Shown here in pieces: positions 16,563 through 26,506 of a DNA stretch of 64,000 nt. The stretch comes from Candidatus Eiseniibacteriota bacterium. GTDB taxonomy: Bacteria; Eisenbacteria; RBG-16-71-46; JACRLI01. The stretch covers positions 1-64,000 of the forward strand of contig JANXVU010000036.1 of the NCBI GenBank assembly GCA_025351485.1, in the 5' to 3' direction. A model generated the notes under the pieces. The model worked only from the letters and a program-made list of their open reading frames with translations. It searched no databases and was not told the DNA's origin. Within the stretch, counting starts at the first letter, position 1, and the number at the start of each line of letters is the position of its first letter. The position numbers were made by a program, and so were the translations under genes.

Positions 16563-19500
16563 ATGCGAACCCACTTCGGAAGATACTCAACCCTGAGCCG
16601 CCTCGGGGCAGGCAGCTTCGGCGACGTCTTTCTGGCCCACGACCCGGACCTGGACCGCCAGGTGGCGATCAAGGTGGTGGAGGCGAAGAACGTCGGCGCC
16701 GAGGGGCTGGCCCTGCTCACGCGCGAGGCACGCAACGCCGCGGGGCTGCAGCACCCCAACCTGGTCGCCGTCTACGACGTTGGCCGGGACGAGGAGCTGG
16801 CCTGGGTGGTGATGGAGCACGTCTCCGGGGAGACCTTGCGGGCCCGCATGGACCGCGGCCCGCTGGAGTCGGGCGAGGCGGCGCGCCTGGGGGCCGAGCT
16901 GTGCGGAGCGCTGCGCGTGGCCCACGCCCGCGGCGTGATCCACCGCGACGTCAAGCCCGCCAACATCCTGCTCACGCCCGAAGGCTCCCCCAAGCTGGCC
17001 GACTTCGGCCTGGCTCGCGCTCCGGGAGGCAGTTCCCTGTCCGGATCCGGGGGCCTGGTGGGGACGATCCTTTACGTGTCGCCCGAGCAGGCCATGGGGG
17101 AGAAGATCGACGGGCGCGCCGATCTCTTCTCGCTGGCGGTGGTGCTGTTCGAGGCCATCACCGGGCGCTGCCCGTTCGAGCGCGAGAGCGCGGTGTCGTC
17201 CCTGTACGCCATCCTGCACGAGAGCCACGAGCAGGGCGGCAAGGAAGGCGAGATCTCCGACCCGCGCCTGGCGGAGTTCTTCCGCCGCGCCCTGTCCAAG
17301 GACGTGGCCGGGCGCTATGCCGATGCCGACGCGTTCGCCGCCGCGCTGCTGGAAGCGATCGCGCCCCGCAGCCCTTCCGCCGAGGCGCAGCCCGACATCG
17401 GTCCCGCGCCGGCCCCCCGCCCGCGCTTCGAGTCCCGCCTGGTGGGCCGCGCCGTGGAGTTGGGCCGGTTGCGCTCGAGGCTCGACGAGGCGCGCGAGGG
17501 TCGTGGGGGAGCGGCCATCCTGGCCGGCGAGGCGGGCATCGGAAAATCCCGGTTGCTCTCGGAACTCACCCAGATCGCGACCTCCCAGGGCATGCGGGTG
17601 CTGCGCGGCCGCGCGGTGCTGGAAGGCGGCCCGGCCTACCACCCGTGGTCGCTCATCCTGGGCGAGGGGCTCGGCTCCAGCGGGCAGGCCGCGGGCCGCA
17701 GCTTGGATGCCTTCCTGGAACGCCATCCCGACTTTGCCGGTCCCCGCGCGGCCAGCTTGCGCCGCCTGCTTCACCTGGGCCGGGAGGGAGCTCCCGACGA
17801 CGACGTGAGCGGCCCCGACCAGATTTGGGACGCGGTGGTGGCGACGCTGCAGGCCCTATCGGCCGAGCGCCCCATGCTGGTGCTGCTGGACGATCTGCAC
17901 TGGGCCGATCCGGCCTCGCTCAAGCTCTTCCGGTACGCCGGCGCCCACGCCGAGGGGCGGCGCTGGCTGCTGCTGGGAGCCTTCCGCCCCGAAGAGGCCG
18001 AGGGCCAGCCGGGCGACGAGTCGGTGGCCGAGATCGTGCGCCTGATGGGCCGCGAGGAGGAAGTGGAGACCATCCCGCTCAAACGCCTCGACCGGGATGC
18101 CGCCGGCGAGATGCTGCTGGACCTGCTCCACGACGAACCGCGCGGCGCCAACCTGGGCGACCGGGTATACCGCGAGACCGAGGGCAACCCGCTGTTCATC
18201 CTGGAAGTGGCCAAGCTGCTGGCTTCCGGCGAAGAGGGCGCGGGCGATCTTTCCATTCCGCCGCGCGTGGTGGACGTGGTGCAGCACCGCCTGGACCGGC
18301 TCACCCAGGAGGAGCGGGACGCGCTGGAAGTGGCCGCGGTGGAGGGCGAGTTCTTCCACGTGGGCCCCATCGCCAGGGTGCTGGGGCTGACCCGGATTCG
18401 CGCGCTCAAGATGCTGCAGGGACTGGAGAGCCGCCACCGGCTGGTGAGCCCGGCCGAGCGGCGGTTCCGGTTCGACCACGCCAAGATCCGCGACGTGATC
18501 CTGATGCGCGTTCCCGAGGAACTCCGGCGCGAGTACCACCGCGCGGTGGCCGAGGCGCTGGTCGAGGAGCGCGCGGAGGTTCGCAGCGCGACGCTGGCCC
18601 AGCACTGGGACGCGGCCGGCGAGCCGGCCAAGGCGCTGCCCTACCGGCTGGCCGCGGCCAAGGAAGCCCGCCAGGTGTTCGCCAACGACGAGGCGCTGCG
18701 CCATCTGCAGGCGGCGCTGGCCACACTGGATTCCTCGAGCGCCGATCCCGAGGCGCGCCGCATGGCCGTCGGCGTCAGACTTTCCAAGGGCGAAGTGCAC
18801 CTGCTCATCGGCAACTTCAAGGAGTCGGCGGCCATGTTCGAGAGCGCCGCCAGATCCGCCGAGGCCGAAGGGCTCGCCGAGCTGCTGGCGCGCGCCCGCA
18901 TGGGCGTGGGGGAGGCGTGGTTCGCCCTTTCCGACTACGAGCCGGCCCTGCGCATGCTGGAGGATGCCGGACGGATTGCGGAATCCGCCGGCGCCAAGGC
19001 GATTCTCAACCAGGTGTTCGCCGCTACCGCCCGGCTGCACACGCGCCGCGGAGACTTTGACTCCGCGCTGGCGGCCTGCAAGCGCTCGGAGGAGCTGTGC
19101 CGCGAGCTGGGGAGCGAGGACCACCTGGTGCAGTCGCTGCTCGCCGCGGGCGACATCCTGGCCAAGCGCGGTTCCTACGAGGAAAGCCGCGGCCCGCTGC
19201 AGTCGGCGCTCGAGATCGCCTCGCGCTCTGCGAACCTGCCCGGCCAGGCCCGCGCGCACAACCTGCTGGCCGCGCTGGCCCGCGAAACCGGCGACTTTTC
19301 CGCGGCCCTTGAGCAGCTGCAGCAGGCGGGCGAGATCTGCCGCCGCATCGGCGACCGCCAGGGCGAAGCCCGCACCCTTGCCAACAGCGCCAATCTTCAC
19401 TTGAACCGCGGCAACTGGGCCGAGGCGCGCGAGGCCTACGAGTCGGCGCTCAAGAGCTTTCGCGCGCTGGGCGACCGGCACGCCGAGGCGATCGTGCTCA

Positions 19501-20444
19501 ACAACATGGCGGTGGCCTGCTCCGGAGGCGGCGACTACGAAGAGGCCAGCCGGGTGGGCGCCGATTGCCTGGACCTGATGCGGGACCTGCAAGACCGCTG
19601 GGGCACCACCGGGGCGCTGGACAACCTGGGGCTGCTGCTGCACCGCCGCGGGCGCGCCGGGGAAGCCCGCCGGCTCCTGCGGGAGGCCACCCAGACCCGG
19701 CGCGAGCTGGAAGATCCGGCCGGGTTGGTGGAAAGCCTGATCTCGCTGGCCATGGTGGAGCGCGCCCACTCCAATCCGGCCGCCGCCGCCGCCTGTGCGC
19801 GCGAGGTCCTGGAAGCCGCGCCCGAAGGGGACGAGGCCCGGGGCGTTGCCCAGGGGTTGTTGGCGCTGTGCGGAGCGGTGGAAGGCGCGCCGGCCAGACG
19901 CACCGCGGCCGAAGGTATGCTGCGCACCGCCGAGGCCGCCCGCGACCGGGGCGACGTGGAGCTGGCCTGCGGACGCTCGCTGGCCGCCCTGGAACTGCTG
20001 GCCGACCTGGGCGACTGGCGCACCGTGGAGAGCCGCGCCATGCTGGAAGCGGGCCACGCCGCGGGGCGCCGCATGCGCTACGAAGAAGCGTGGGCCCGGT
20101 TGCTGCTCGCACAGGCCTCGTTTCAGCTGGGGCGTGACGAGGGCGCGCGGCAGGAGGCCAGGCAGGCGCTCAAGCTGGCCGACGAGTCCGACCTGTGGGG
20201 GATCCACTGGGAGGTGGCCGCCTGGCAGGCCGAGCACTACGGGGAAGAAGATCCCGAGGCGTGGCGGACCGCCGGGGCCAGCATCGAGCGCTACGTGGAG
20301 TCCTTCGACTTCTTAGAGCGGGCGGGATTCCTGGAGCGGGCCAAGGTGGTGGCGCGATTGGAGGCCTGGGCGGACCGGGCCCGGCGGGTGGGGCAGGAAA
20401 GCGCGGTCAGGTCGCTCGAGGGCGCGATGATGATCCTGGGCTGA
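16563..20444 (+). CDS. Ser/Thr protein kinase fused to AAA-type ATPase and TPR array
   Basis: 1293 residues. An N-terminal eukaryotic-type kinase domain (7-275) is complete: glycine loop GAGSFG (15-20), Lys37 in VAIK, HRD (127-129), DFG (147-149) and SPEQ. It is followed directly by a signalling-ATPase module of the STAND/AAA_16 type (about 295-640), with Walker A GEAGIGKS near 321 and Walker [11 protein letters not shown]. About fifteen tetratricopeptide-like repeats fill 700-1280. No transmembrane segment or PASTA domain is seen, so it is a cytoplasmic signalling hub. A TAGAAT -10-like box at 16545-16550 implies a leader of only about 6 bases. Its 3' end overlaps the convergent membrane-protein gene by 38 bases. 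Confidence 0.9.
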   Translation: MRTHFGRYSTLSRLGAGSFGDVFLAHDPDLDRQVAIKVVEAKNVGAEGLALLTREARNAAGLQHPNLVAVYDVGRDEELAWVVMEHVSGETLRARMDRGPLESGEAARLGAELCGALRVAHARGVIHRDVKPANILLTPEGSPKLADFGLARAPGGSSLSGSGGLVGTILYVSPEQAMGEKIDGRADLFSLAVVLFEAITGRCPFERESAVSSLYAILHESHEQGGKEGEISDPRLAEFFRRALSKDVAGRYADADAFAAALLEAIAPRSPSAEAQPDIGPAPAPRPRFESRLVGRAVELGRLRSRLDEAREGRGGAAILAGEAGIGKSRLLSELTQIATSQGMRVLRGRAVLEGGPAYHPWSLILGEGLGSSGQAAGRSLDAFLERHPDFAGPRAASLRRLLHLGREGAPDDDVSGPDQIWDAVVATLQALSAERPMLVLLDDLHWADPASLKLFRYAGAHAEGRRWLLLGAFRPEEAEGQPGDESVAEIVRLMGREEEVETIPLKRLDRDAAGEMLLDLLHDEPRGANLGDRVYRETEGNPLFILEVAKLLASGEEGAGDLSIPPRVVDVVQHRLDRLTQEERDALEVAAVEGEFFHVGPIARVLGLTRIRALKMLQGLESRHRLVSPAERRFRFDHAKIRDVILMRVPEELRREYHRAVAEALVEERAEVRSATLAQHWDAAGEPAKALPYRLAAAKEARQVFANDEALRHLQAALATLDSSSADPEARRMAVGVRLSKGEVHLLIGNFKESAAMFESAARSAEAEGLAELLARARMGVGEAWFALSDYEPALRMLEDAGRIAESAGAKAILNQVFAATARLHTRRGDFDSALAACKRSEELCRELGSEDHLVQSLLAAGDILAKRGSYEESRGPLQSALEIASRSANLPGQARAHNLLAALARETGDFSAALEQLQQAGEICRRIGDRQGEARTLANSANLHLNRGNWAEAREAYESALKSFRALGDRHAEAIVLNNMAVACSGGGDYEEASRVGADCLDLMRDLQDRWGTTGALDNLGLLLHRRGRAGEARRLLREATQTRRELEDPAGLVESLISLAMVERAHSNPAAAAACAREVLEAAPEGDEARGVAQGLLALCGAVEGAPARRTAAEGMLRTAEAARDRGDVELACGRSLAALELLADLGDWRTVESRAMLEAGHAAGRRMRYEEAWARLLLAQASFQLGRDEGARQEARQALKLADESDLWGIHWEVAAWQAEHYGEEDPEAWRTAGASIERYVESFDFLERAGFLERAKVVARLEAWADRARRVGQESAVRSLEGAMMILG

Positions 20445-20907
20445 ACTGCAGCCACCACAGCGCGGGCGGCAGCACGTGCTGCCCGCCCACCAGCAGCACC
20501 GCCAGCAGCTGTGCCGCCTGGAGCGCCGGATGACCCCCGCCCCACACGAACCGCAGCGACAGGCACACCAGCGTGACCATCTGGACCAGGAGCAGGATCG
20601 CGAGCCCGGCGCCCACGCGCCCGGGATGCGCCCGGGTGCGCTGGAGCGCCGCCGCCGAGAGCCCCAGGTAGAGCGGCCACGAAACCAGCAGGAAGGGCGC
20701 CTGCAGGCCGATGCCGCCTCCGCTCCAGGCCAGCGCCACCTGGCGGCCGTCCCACCCCAGCGAAGTGTTTCCGCCCGCGAGGAGCTGCAACACCGGGGTC
20801 GAGAGGAATGCCACGATCGCCGCGTACGCGCCCTGCGCCCAGGCGAGCAGGGCGTAGGCGCCGAGTGAAACAGCCACAAACCTAGCCGCGGGGGCGAGCC
20901 GGCGCAT
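20407..20907 (-). CDS. Multi-pass membrane protein next to the exosortase
   Basis: 166 residues from ATG 20907, overlapping the exosortase gene's end by 26 bases, so they are translationally coupled. Four hydrophobic segments (about 10-40, 60-83, 95-118, 125-150) are separated by short loops, with no enzyme motif. Exosortase genes of several subtypes travel with a small accessory membrane protein, and this gene sits where one would be expected. The function is inferred only from position. The C-terminal tail runs under the kinase gene's 3' end. Confidence 0.55.
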   Translation of the reverse strand: MRRLAPAARFVAVSLGAYALLAWAQGAYAAIVAFLSTPVLQLLAGGNTSLGWDGRQVALAWSGGGIGLQAPFLLVSWPLYLGLSAAALQRTRAHPGRVGAGLAILLLVQMVTLVCLSLRFVWGGGHPALQAAQLLAVLLVGGQHVLPPALWWLQFSPGSSSRPRAT

Positions 20908-21394
20908 GCTTTCCCGTCCAGGCCATCCACGCCACTCCCATCGCCAGCGTGATTCCCACCATCGCCACCTGCCACACGTACTGGTGGATCGTCTCGAAAT
21001 CATCGGGCCGGTAGATCAAGAGCGGCACCAGGGAATAGAGCCGCGCCATGTTGATCAGGAAGAGCGCCGGCAGCATCCACAGCGCCGCCCGCCCGCGCTC
21101 GCCCCAGGTGACCGGCCACGCCCACACCAGCGCCAGCAGGATTTCAACAAGCTGAAGGCCGTTGCAGGGGTCGGCGATACGAAGAAGCCGCCCGCCGAAC
21201 ATGACCACGTCACCGCTCAAGTGTACGTCGGTGCGAACCGCCATGAGCGTGTGGGCCAGCAGCCACGCCAGCGCGCGGTCCAGCCAGGAGTTGAAGTCGC
21301 GTGCCTGGAACCCCGCCAGGCTGAGCAACGCCCACGCGCCCAGGAACCGGGCGACCACGACTTTCTCCGAAGGCGTTGCGCGGCTCTCTGCCAT
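20882..21394 (-). CDS. Exosortase/archaeosortase-family transpeptidase (diverged)
   Basis: 170 residues, mostly membrane-embedded. Three conserved positions match the exosortase Cys-Arg-His set: Cys77 in DPCNGLQLVEI, Arg118 in LINMARLYSL, and His137 in ETIHQYVWQVA, spread over consecutive helices in the correct order. The DPCNGL wording resembles the short XrtF-like group of Bacteroidetes more than the PEP-CTERM group. Such enzymes cut a C-terminal sorting signal and transfer the protein to a surface carrier. Candidate substrates are the two TM-RRR proteins at 15277-16446. The start at ATG 21394 has no Shine-Dalgarno; TATACT ends 7 bases before it, suggesting a leaderless message. Confidence 0.7.
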   Translation of the reverse strand: MAESRATPSEKVVVARFLGAWALLSLAGFQARDFNSWLDRALAWLLAHTLMAVRTDVHLSGDVVMFGGRLLRIADPCNGLQLVEILLALVWAWPVTWGERGRAALWMLPALFLINMARLYSLVPLLIYRPDDFETIHQYVWQVAMVGITLAMGVAWMAWTGKHAPARPRG

Positions 21395-21399
21395 GCGAT

Positions 21400-21446
21400 C
21401 GAGTATACTCGCTTGAATTGCCCGCCGGGGAGGGATCCCTCCCCGG
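21400..21446. promoter_or_regulatory. Two perfect palindromes in the exosortase/21493 divergent gap
   Basis: The 98-bp gap between the divergent genes contains a 12-bp perfect palindrome CGAGTATACTCG (21400-21411), holding a TATACT box readable in both directions, and a 22-bp perfect palindrome centred on GGGATCCC (21425-21446, arm CCGGGGAGGGA). Placement suits a shared operator or a bidirectional promoter core. The larger one lacks a loop, so it is better read as a DNA-binding site than a terminator. Confidence 0.5.
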
Positions 21447-21492
21447 ACAGTGAACCGCCCCCGCGCACAACAACCCTTTCAGGAGTCTCCGC

Positions 21493-22359
21493 ATGAAACT
21501 CTGGCCTTGCTTGCTGGCGCCGGCCCTCGCCGCGCTGCTGCCGCTCCAGGCCGTCGCCGCCCCCATCCCGCCCTTGGGCACCAACCCGTTGTGGAGCGAC
21601 GGCAACGCCGAGTTCTCGCTCTACTCCGGCGAATACAAGGGCCGCGACGGCACCCGCTACCCGCTGGAAGCCCGGCTGATCGTGGTAAAGGAGGACTTTG
21701 ACCGCAAGTTGCTGGTCAAGTCCGACCGCGATCCCGGCCCCAAGGTCAACTTTCCGGTGCTCAAGCAGAACCTGATCGTGGACGTGCCCAACGGAATGTA
21801 CACCATCCACCAGATGGCCTCGGCCTTTCTGGACGCCAGGACCTGGAAGCTGGTGAAGCTCAACACCAGCTCCACCGAGGGATGCGGCATCTCCACGGTT
21901 CGAGTGAAGCCCGGCGCCAGGATGTGGGCGCACAGCTCCAACTCCTACTTTGATGAAGAAGGTGACCGCGAGCTCAAGCTCCCAACATTCGTGGATGCCC
22001 AGGCGTGCGACGCCCTGCCGCTCTGGATTCGGGGCCTGGATCTGACGCAGGAAGGCGACGTACCGCTGCACCTGCTGCCGAGCCAGGTAGGAGGAAGAGT
22101 GCGCAACACCGAGATCGTCCCCGCAGTGGTGCACCTAGCGGAGGCGGAGTCGCTGACGGTCCCAGCGGGAACGTTCATGGCGAGAAGAGTCGAGGTCCGC
22201 TACAAGGAAGCAGTGGACGTCTACCACTACGACACCACGTTCCCGTTCGTATTGGTCAGACTGGAAGACCACCGGGGCATGACACTGGAACTGAAAAAGA
22301 CCCTGCGGATCGACTACTGGAACAAAACGAAGCCAGGAGACGAGAAGTTCCTACACTAG
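21493..22359 (+). CDS. Secreted protein of unknown function
   Basis: 288 residues with a signal peptide (cleavage near AVA-AP) and AGGAG 7 bases before the ATG. The mature part is beta-rich and soluble, with no cysteine pair motif beyond EGCG, and it ends RIDYWNKTKPGD. A segment around 215-270 (ESLTVPAGTFMARRVEVRY...) is like the DUF3108-type periplasmic folds in which a modified lipid-processing or binding protein is described by how a substance is measured or converted; that comparison is weak. It is divergent from the exosortase operon and shares its regulatory gap, which may link them. Confidence 0.5.
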   Translation: MKLWPCLLAPALAALLPLQAVAAPIPPLGTNPLWSDGNAEFSLYSGEYKGRDGTRYPLEARLIVVKEDFDRKLLVKSDRDPGPKVNFPVLKQNLIVDVPNGMYTIHQMASAFLDARTWKLVKLNTSSTEGCGISTVRVKPGARMWAHSSNSYFDEEGDRELKLPTFVDAQACDALPLWIRGLDLTQEGDVPLHLLPSQVGGRVRNTEIVPAVVHLAEAESLTVPAGTFMARRVEVRYKEAVDVYHYDTTFPFVLVRLEDHRGMTLELKKTLRIDYWNKTKPGDEKFLH

Positions 22360-22517
22360 AGGATGCTCCCACCGAAGGCGCCGTCCAAGTTCCCGCAGCG
22401 GCGAATGCGAGCGAAGCCGAGCCCTGAGCCGCAAGGGAAGCTTGGGCGGCCCCTTCGGGCGACAACACCCCAAGAGCCTCAGGGAAGCAGCCACGCTCCC
22501 TCTAGCGGGTGGGATCC

Positions 22518-23450
22518 CTAGAACACCGAAATCTTAAAGTACCGCTTAGGATTCGCCTGCATATCCACGATCATCTTGTGAACTTCCTTCAGGATCCCGT
22601 CGGTCTCCTTGTACAGTCCATCGTCCTTCAGGACCTTCCCGAGGGACCCCTTGCCCGCCTGCAGGTCCGCCGTCAGGCTGTCCATGCGCGCGGAGGTCTT
22701 CGCGAAGTGATCGTACATCTCCGGATCGCGCAGCATCTTTCCCACCGAGCCGTTGCCGTTCACCTGTTTCCCGATCGAATCCACCGTGTTGCTCATCCGG
22801 ACCAGGGCGCTGGTCATGCGGTCCTGGTTGGTGTTCAGCCCGGCGGAGAGCTCTCGCAGGTCCTTGGCCAGTCCCACCATTTGATCGTGGAGTTCAGTAG
22901 AGGTGAGGGCCTTGCCGATCGAGCCCTGGCCGCGGGCGGTGCGGGCGGTGATGGTGTCCACGTGGGCCATGACCGAGGTCATGGCCTTCATGGGCCCGTC
23001 CTCGGCGCCCAGGGTTTCCATGAAGTCCTTCGGCTCGGAGGCAAGGATGAACTCGTCGTCCTTGAGCTCAGGCATGTTGTTCGATCCGGCGGTGATCGAA
23101 AGCAGCTTATCGCCGAAAAAACCAACGCCGGTGATGGTGGCCCTGGAGTCGCTCCGCAAGAGCTTCCAGGCGGATCGGTCCACCTGTACCGTGACCTCGA
23201 TCTGCCGTGTCTCGGGAAAGCTCTTGAACGAAATGTCCTTCACCTGCCCGACTTCGAATCCATTCAGTTTGGCGGGCGCGCCAACGACCAGTCCCTTCAC
23301 GTCGTGGAAGCGCATCTTCACCCGGTCTCCGCCGGTGCTCCACATGTTCTCGCCGCCGCGCATGGACGCCCAAATCAGGAATCCGGCCGCGGCGGCGACA
23401 ACCAGCCCGATTTGCAGCTGGCCCCACTTGATGTCGCCGGATCTCTTCAT
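22518..23450 (-). CDS. mlaD: MlaD-type MCE-domain lipid-binding protein
   Basis: 310 residues. One N-terminal TM helix (about 10-28) anchors it to the inner membrane. The MCE domain (about 40-115) includes VKMRFHDVKGLVVGAPAKLNGFEVG. A long helical C-terminal region (about 130-310) with repeated GNGSVGKML and GKGSLGKVLKDD phrases probably forms the periplasmic needle or barrel extension. It is the periplasmic component of a phospholipid transporter that keeps the outer membrane asymmetric. It is the last of three genes in the order mlaE-mlaF-mlaD on the minus strand, 20 bases after mlaF. Confidence 0.92.
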   Translation of the reverse strand: MKRSGDIKWGQLQIGLVVAAAAGFLIWASMRGGENMWSTGGDRVKMRFHDVKGLVVGAPAKLNGFEVGQVKDISFKSFPETRQIEVTVQVDRSAWKLLRSDSRATITGVGFFGDKLLSITAGSNNMPELKDDEFILASEPKDFMETLGAEDGPMKAMTSVMAHVDTITARTARGQGSIGKALTSTELHDQMVGLAKDLRELSAGLNTNQDRMTSALVRMSNTVDSIGKQVNGNGSVGKMLRDPEMYDHFAKTSARMDSLTADLQAGKGSLGKVLKDDGLYKETDGILKEVHKMIVDMQANPKRYFKISVF

Positions 23451-23470
23451 GCTTCTATCCCGTCCTCGGG

Positions 23471-24250
23471 TTAGTTACCCAGCTCCGAATGCAGGCTCGT
23501 GAACGAGGCCCGGAGCGTCTTCTTGAATGGTTCCAGGAAACTCATGACCATGGGAATGGTGCATTTGGCCAGCGCCTCGGCGCTACCGTCGAATACCACC
23601 TTGCCACCCGCAAGTATCAGGAACGAGCTGCCCACCTTGAGTGCGTCGGGGATCTGGTGGGTGACCACCACCGAGGTCATGTGCATCTTCTCTTGCAGCT
23701 CCACGATGATGTCGGTGATGGTCTCCAGCGTCACCGGATCCAGGCCGGTGGTGGGCTCGTCGTATAGCATGATCTCGGGATTGCAGGCGGCCAGGGCGCG
23801 GGCGATGGCCACGCGACGCTGCATCCCGATCGAGAGTTGGTCGGGAAGCTGGTCCAGAATTCCAGGATCCAGCCCCACCTGCGCCAGGAACTCGCGCACC
23901 TTGGCTTCCACCTCGTCGATGGGCATGCCACCGCGCTCCAGGAACGAGTAGCCCACGTTTTCACCCACGGTGAGAGAATCGAACAGCGCGCCGTCCTGGA
24001 ACACCATGCCGATCTTGCGGCGCACATCGTTCATTTCGCTGCGCTTGGCCTGGCCCACGTCCACGCCGTCCACGATCACCTGGCCCGCGTCGGGCTTGAG
24101 CAGCCCCAGCATCAGCTTGAGCAGGGTGGACTTGCCGGTTCCCGAGGGGCCCATGATCACCTTGGTGCTGCCCCTGTTCACATGAAAGGATACCCCGTCG
24201 AGCACCAGCAGACTGCCGTACTGAAAATGCACATCCTTGAATTCGATCAT
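23471..24250 (-). CDS. mlaF: MlaF-type ABC ATPase for lipid transport
   Basis: 259 residues from ATG 24250, 2 bases after the mlaE stop. Walker A GPSGTGKST (about 33-41), signature variant LSIGMQRRVAIARAL, Walker B IMLYDEPTTGLDP and the H-loop VVTHQ are all present. The LSIGMQ signature and the terminal extension are those of Mla/Ttg2A-type ATPases. It powers lipid movement through MlaE and MlaD. The C-terminal extension (residues 235-259) would contact the second subunit in the family. Confidence 0.93.
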   Translation of the reverse strand: MIEFKDVHFQYGSLLVLDGVSFHVNRGSTKVIMGPSGTGKSTLLKLMLGLLKPDAGQVIVDGVDVGQAKRSEMNDVRRKIGMVFQDGALFDSLTVGENVGYSFLERGGMPIDEVEAKVREFLAQVGLDPGILDQLPDQLSIGMQRRVAIARALAACNPEIMLYDEPTTGLDPVTLETITDIIVELQEKMHMTSVVVTHQIPDALKVGSSFLILAGGKVVFDGSAEALAKCTIPMVMSFLEPFKKTLRASFTSLHSELGN

Positions 24251-24252
24251 CG

Positions 24253-25038
24253 CTACCAGCCCAGCCAGGTGAAGATGACGCGCGTGAGCACGAAGTCGGT
24301 GATCAGGATGCTGACCACGCAGATGACGACCGTTTCGGTGGTGGACCGGCCGACCCCGCGCGTTCCGCCCTCGGTGGTGAAGCCCTTCCAGCACGAGACG
24401 ATGGAGATGATGAACGCGTAGGCCACCGGCTTGACCATGCCCACGGTGATGTTTTCCGGGGTCAGGTAGGCGCGCACCATGGACCAGTAGGAAATGGCCG
24501 AGACGTGCGCCTGGTAGACCGAGACCAGGCTGCCGCCGAAGAGCGAGACCATGTCGGCGATCAGGGTCAGGCAGGGCAGCATCACCAGCAGCGCCAGCAG
24601 CCGCGGGACCACCAGCTTGCGGCCCGGGTCGGTACCGAAGGCGATCAGGGCGTCGATCTGGTTGGCGCTCTTCATGGAGCCGATCTCGGCGGTGATGCCC
24701 GCCCCGGTCCGGGAGGCTACCACGATGCCGGTGAGCGTCGGCCCAAGGGCCCTGACGATCGCCACCACCATCAGTTTGCCCAGGTACATCTCGGTGCCCA
24801 TGGAACGCAGTTCGCGCACGAACTGGATGGCCATGCCCTGGCCGGCGAAGAACGTCGAGAGCACCACCAGGTGCAGGGAGCCCACGCCCATAAAGTGGAG
24901 TTGCTCGTACAGGTCATGGACGTAGAAGGGCCCGCTGACCGACAGGCCCAGGATGCGCACGGAAAACAGGGTCAGATCCTGCAGCCCGAGCAACTGCTCC
25001 TTGATACGACTTTCGAAGCCATTGAGCGCCTTGAACAA
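24253..25038 (-). CDS. mlaE: MlaE-type ABC permease
   Basis: 261 residues. The start TTG 25038 is chosen because GAGGAG lies 5 bases upstream and the family N-terminus (FKALNGFESRIKEQLL...) follows; upstream codons in that frame do not look like protein. Five hydrophobic helices and the conserved MlaE segment ARVGAGITAEIGSMKSANQIDALIAFGTDPGRKLVVPR (here with ASRTGAG) identify it. It is the first gene of the mlaEFD unit, with 111 bp to the divergent amidohydrolase. Confidence 0.93.
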   Translation of the reverse strand: MFKALNGFESRIKEQLLGLQDLTLFSVRILGLSVSGPFYVHDLYEQLHFMGVGSLHLVVLSTFFAGQGMAIQFVRELRSMGTEMYLGKLMVVAIVRALGPTLTGIVVASRTGAGITAEIGSMKSANQIDALIAFGTDPGRKLVVPRLLALLVMLPCLTLIADMVSLFGGSLVSVYQAHVSAISYWSMVRAYLTPENITVGMVKPVAYAFIISIVSCWKGFTTEGGTRGVGRSTTETVVICVVSILITDFVLTRVIFTWLGW

Positions 25039-25149
25039 ACATTCTCCTCGGACGGACCTCGAGTGGCCGGAAACACGAAGAATAGGCCAATTCCGAACTT
25101 CCGGCCAGCGCATTACGCCCCGCGGGGCCGCATGCACTATACTCCCCGG

Positions 25150-26499
25150 ATGCCCGAATTCCTGGTGCAGACCGAAGCCATCCTGACCATGGACCCCGCC
25201 CGGCCCTTCGTGCCGGGGGGGATGCTGCTGGTCGAGGACGGGAATATCAAGAAAGTCGTCGAGCCCACCGCCGTCGAGGCCTTCGACCCCGACTATCCCC
25301 GGGTGGACCTGTCCTCGTGCGTCGCCATCCCGGGGTTCGTCCAGACCCACCTGCACACCTGCCAAACCTTGTTCCGCGGGCTGGCGGACGACCGCGACCT
25401 GCTCCACTGGCTGCGCGAGAAGATCTTTCCGCTGGAGGCGGCCCACGACAGCCGGTCGCTGCGCGCCTCCTCCCGGCTGGCGCTGTGGGAGCTTAGCCGT
25501 TCCGGGACCACCACCTTCATGGACATGGGCACGGTGCGCCACACCGACGTGCTGGCCCGCGAGATCGACGCCTCGGGCCTGCGGGCCTTCTTCGGCAAGG
25601 CCCTGATGGACATCAATCCCGGATGCCCCGAGCTTTCCGAGCCGGCCGATGCGGCCATGCGCGGAGCGATGGAGCTGGCGCAGGCGTACCACGGCACCGC
25701 CGGAGGGCGCCTGCGGTTCGCGTTCACGCCGCGCTTCGTGCTCTCGTGCACCGACCGGTTGCTGCGCGAGTCCTTCGAGGCCATGGCCGACTTCGGGCAC
25801 TCGCGCTGGCACAGCCACGCATCCGAAAGCCCCGGGGAGATGCAGGAGGTCCGCTCGCGCTGCGGGTGCGGCAACGTGGAGCACCTGGACCGGCTGGGCA
25901 CGCTTTCCCCGGAAAGCTGCCTGGCGCACTGCGTCCACCTGGAGCCCTCGGAGATCAACATCCTGGCCCGCACCGGGACTCACGTGCTGCACTGCCCGTC
26001 GTCGAATCTGAAATTGGCCTCCGGGATCGCCGACGTGCCGGCCCTGGTGGGCCGGGGGATCTCGGTCTCGCTGGGCTGCGACGGGGCCGCCTGCAGCAAC
26101 GCGCTCGACATGTTCACCGAGATGCGCCTGGCGGCGCTGATCCAGAAGCCCCGTCACGGCCCCGAGGCGATGCCCGCCCGCCAGGTGCTGGAGATGGCCA
26201 CGCTGGGCGGGGCGCGCGCCCTGGGATGGGAAGACGAGATCGGCAGCCTCGAGCGCGGCAAGGCCGCGGACGTGGTGTTCGTGGACCTGAACCGCGCCTG
26301 GAACCCGGTTTCGCCGGGAACGGAGGCCGAATATGCGGGCGCCATCGTGTACTCCGCACGTCCCGAGAACGTGAAGGCGGTGCTGGCGAGCGGCGAGTGG
26401 GTGGTCCGGGAAGGCCGCGTGCTGCGGTTGGACGAACTGGAAGTGCGCACCCGGGCGCGCGAGGAACTGGTTTCGCTCAGGCGTCGGGCCGGGGTGTAG
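25150..26499 (+). CDS. Amidohydrolase of the ATZ/TRZ type (MTA/SAH or guanine deaminase-like)
   Basis: 449 residues. Metal ligands are visible: THLHT (HxH), WHSHASE, HCVHLE and LGCDGAACSN (Asp). These are the single-metal aminohydrolases that deaminate purine-type or triazine rings; 5'-methylthioadenosine/S-adenosylhomocysteine deaminase and guanine deaminase are the nearest known activities. The N-terminal and C-terminal strands form the composite beta-sandwich of the family. A TATACT box at 25138-25143 ends 6 bases before ATG 25150 with no Shine-Dalgarno, so the transcript is probably leaderless. The ABC-importer genes follow 8 bases after its stop. Confidence 0.8.
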   Translation: MPEFLVQTEAILTMDPARPFVPGGMLLVEDGNIKKVVEPTAVEAFDPDYPRVDLSSCVAIPGFVQTHLHTCQTLFRGLADDRDLLHWLREKIFPLEAAHDSRSLRASSRLALWELSRSGTTTFMDMGTVRHTDVLAREIDASGLRAFFGKALMDINPGCPELSEPADAAMRGAMELAQAYHGTAGGRLRFAFTPRFVLSCTDRLLRESFEAMADFGHSRWHSHASESPGEMQEVRSRCGCGNVEHLDRLGTLSPESCLAHCVHLEPSEINILARTGTHVLHCPSSNLKLASGIADVPALVGRGISVSLGCDGAACSNALDMFTEMRLAALIQKPRHGPEAMPARQVLEMATLGGARALGWEDEIGSLERGKAADVVFVDLNRAWNPVSPGTEAEYAGAIVYSARPENVKAVLASGEWVVREGRVLRLDELEVRTRAREELVSLRRRAGV

Positions 26500-26506
26500 G
26501 GGAGCG

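Noticed and set aside
22360-22517. Terminator between the secreted protein and mlaD
   Set aside because: Only a loose CTTGGG/CCCAAG pairing with a long loop and no T-tract was found.
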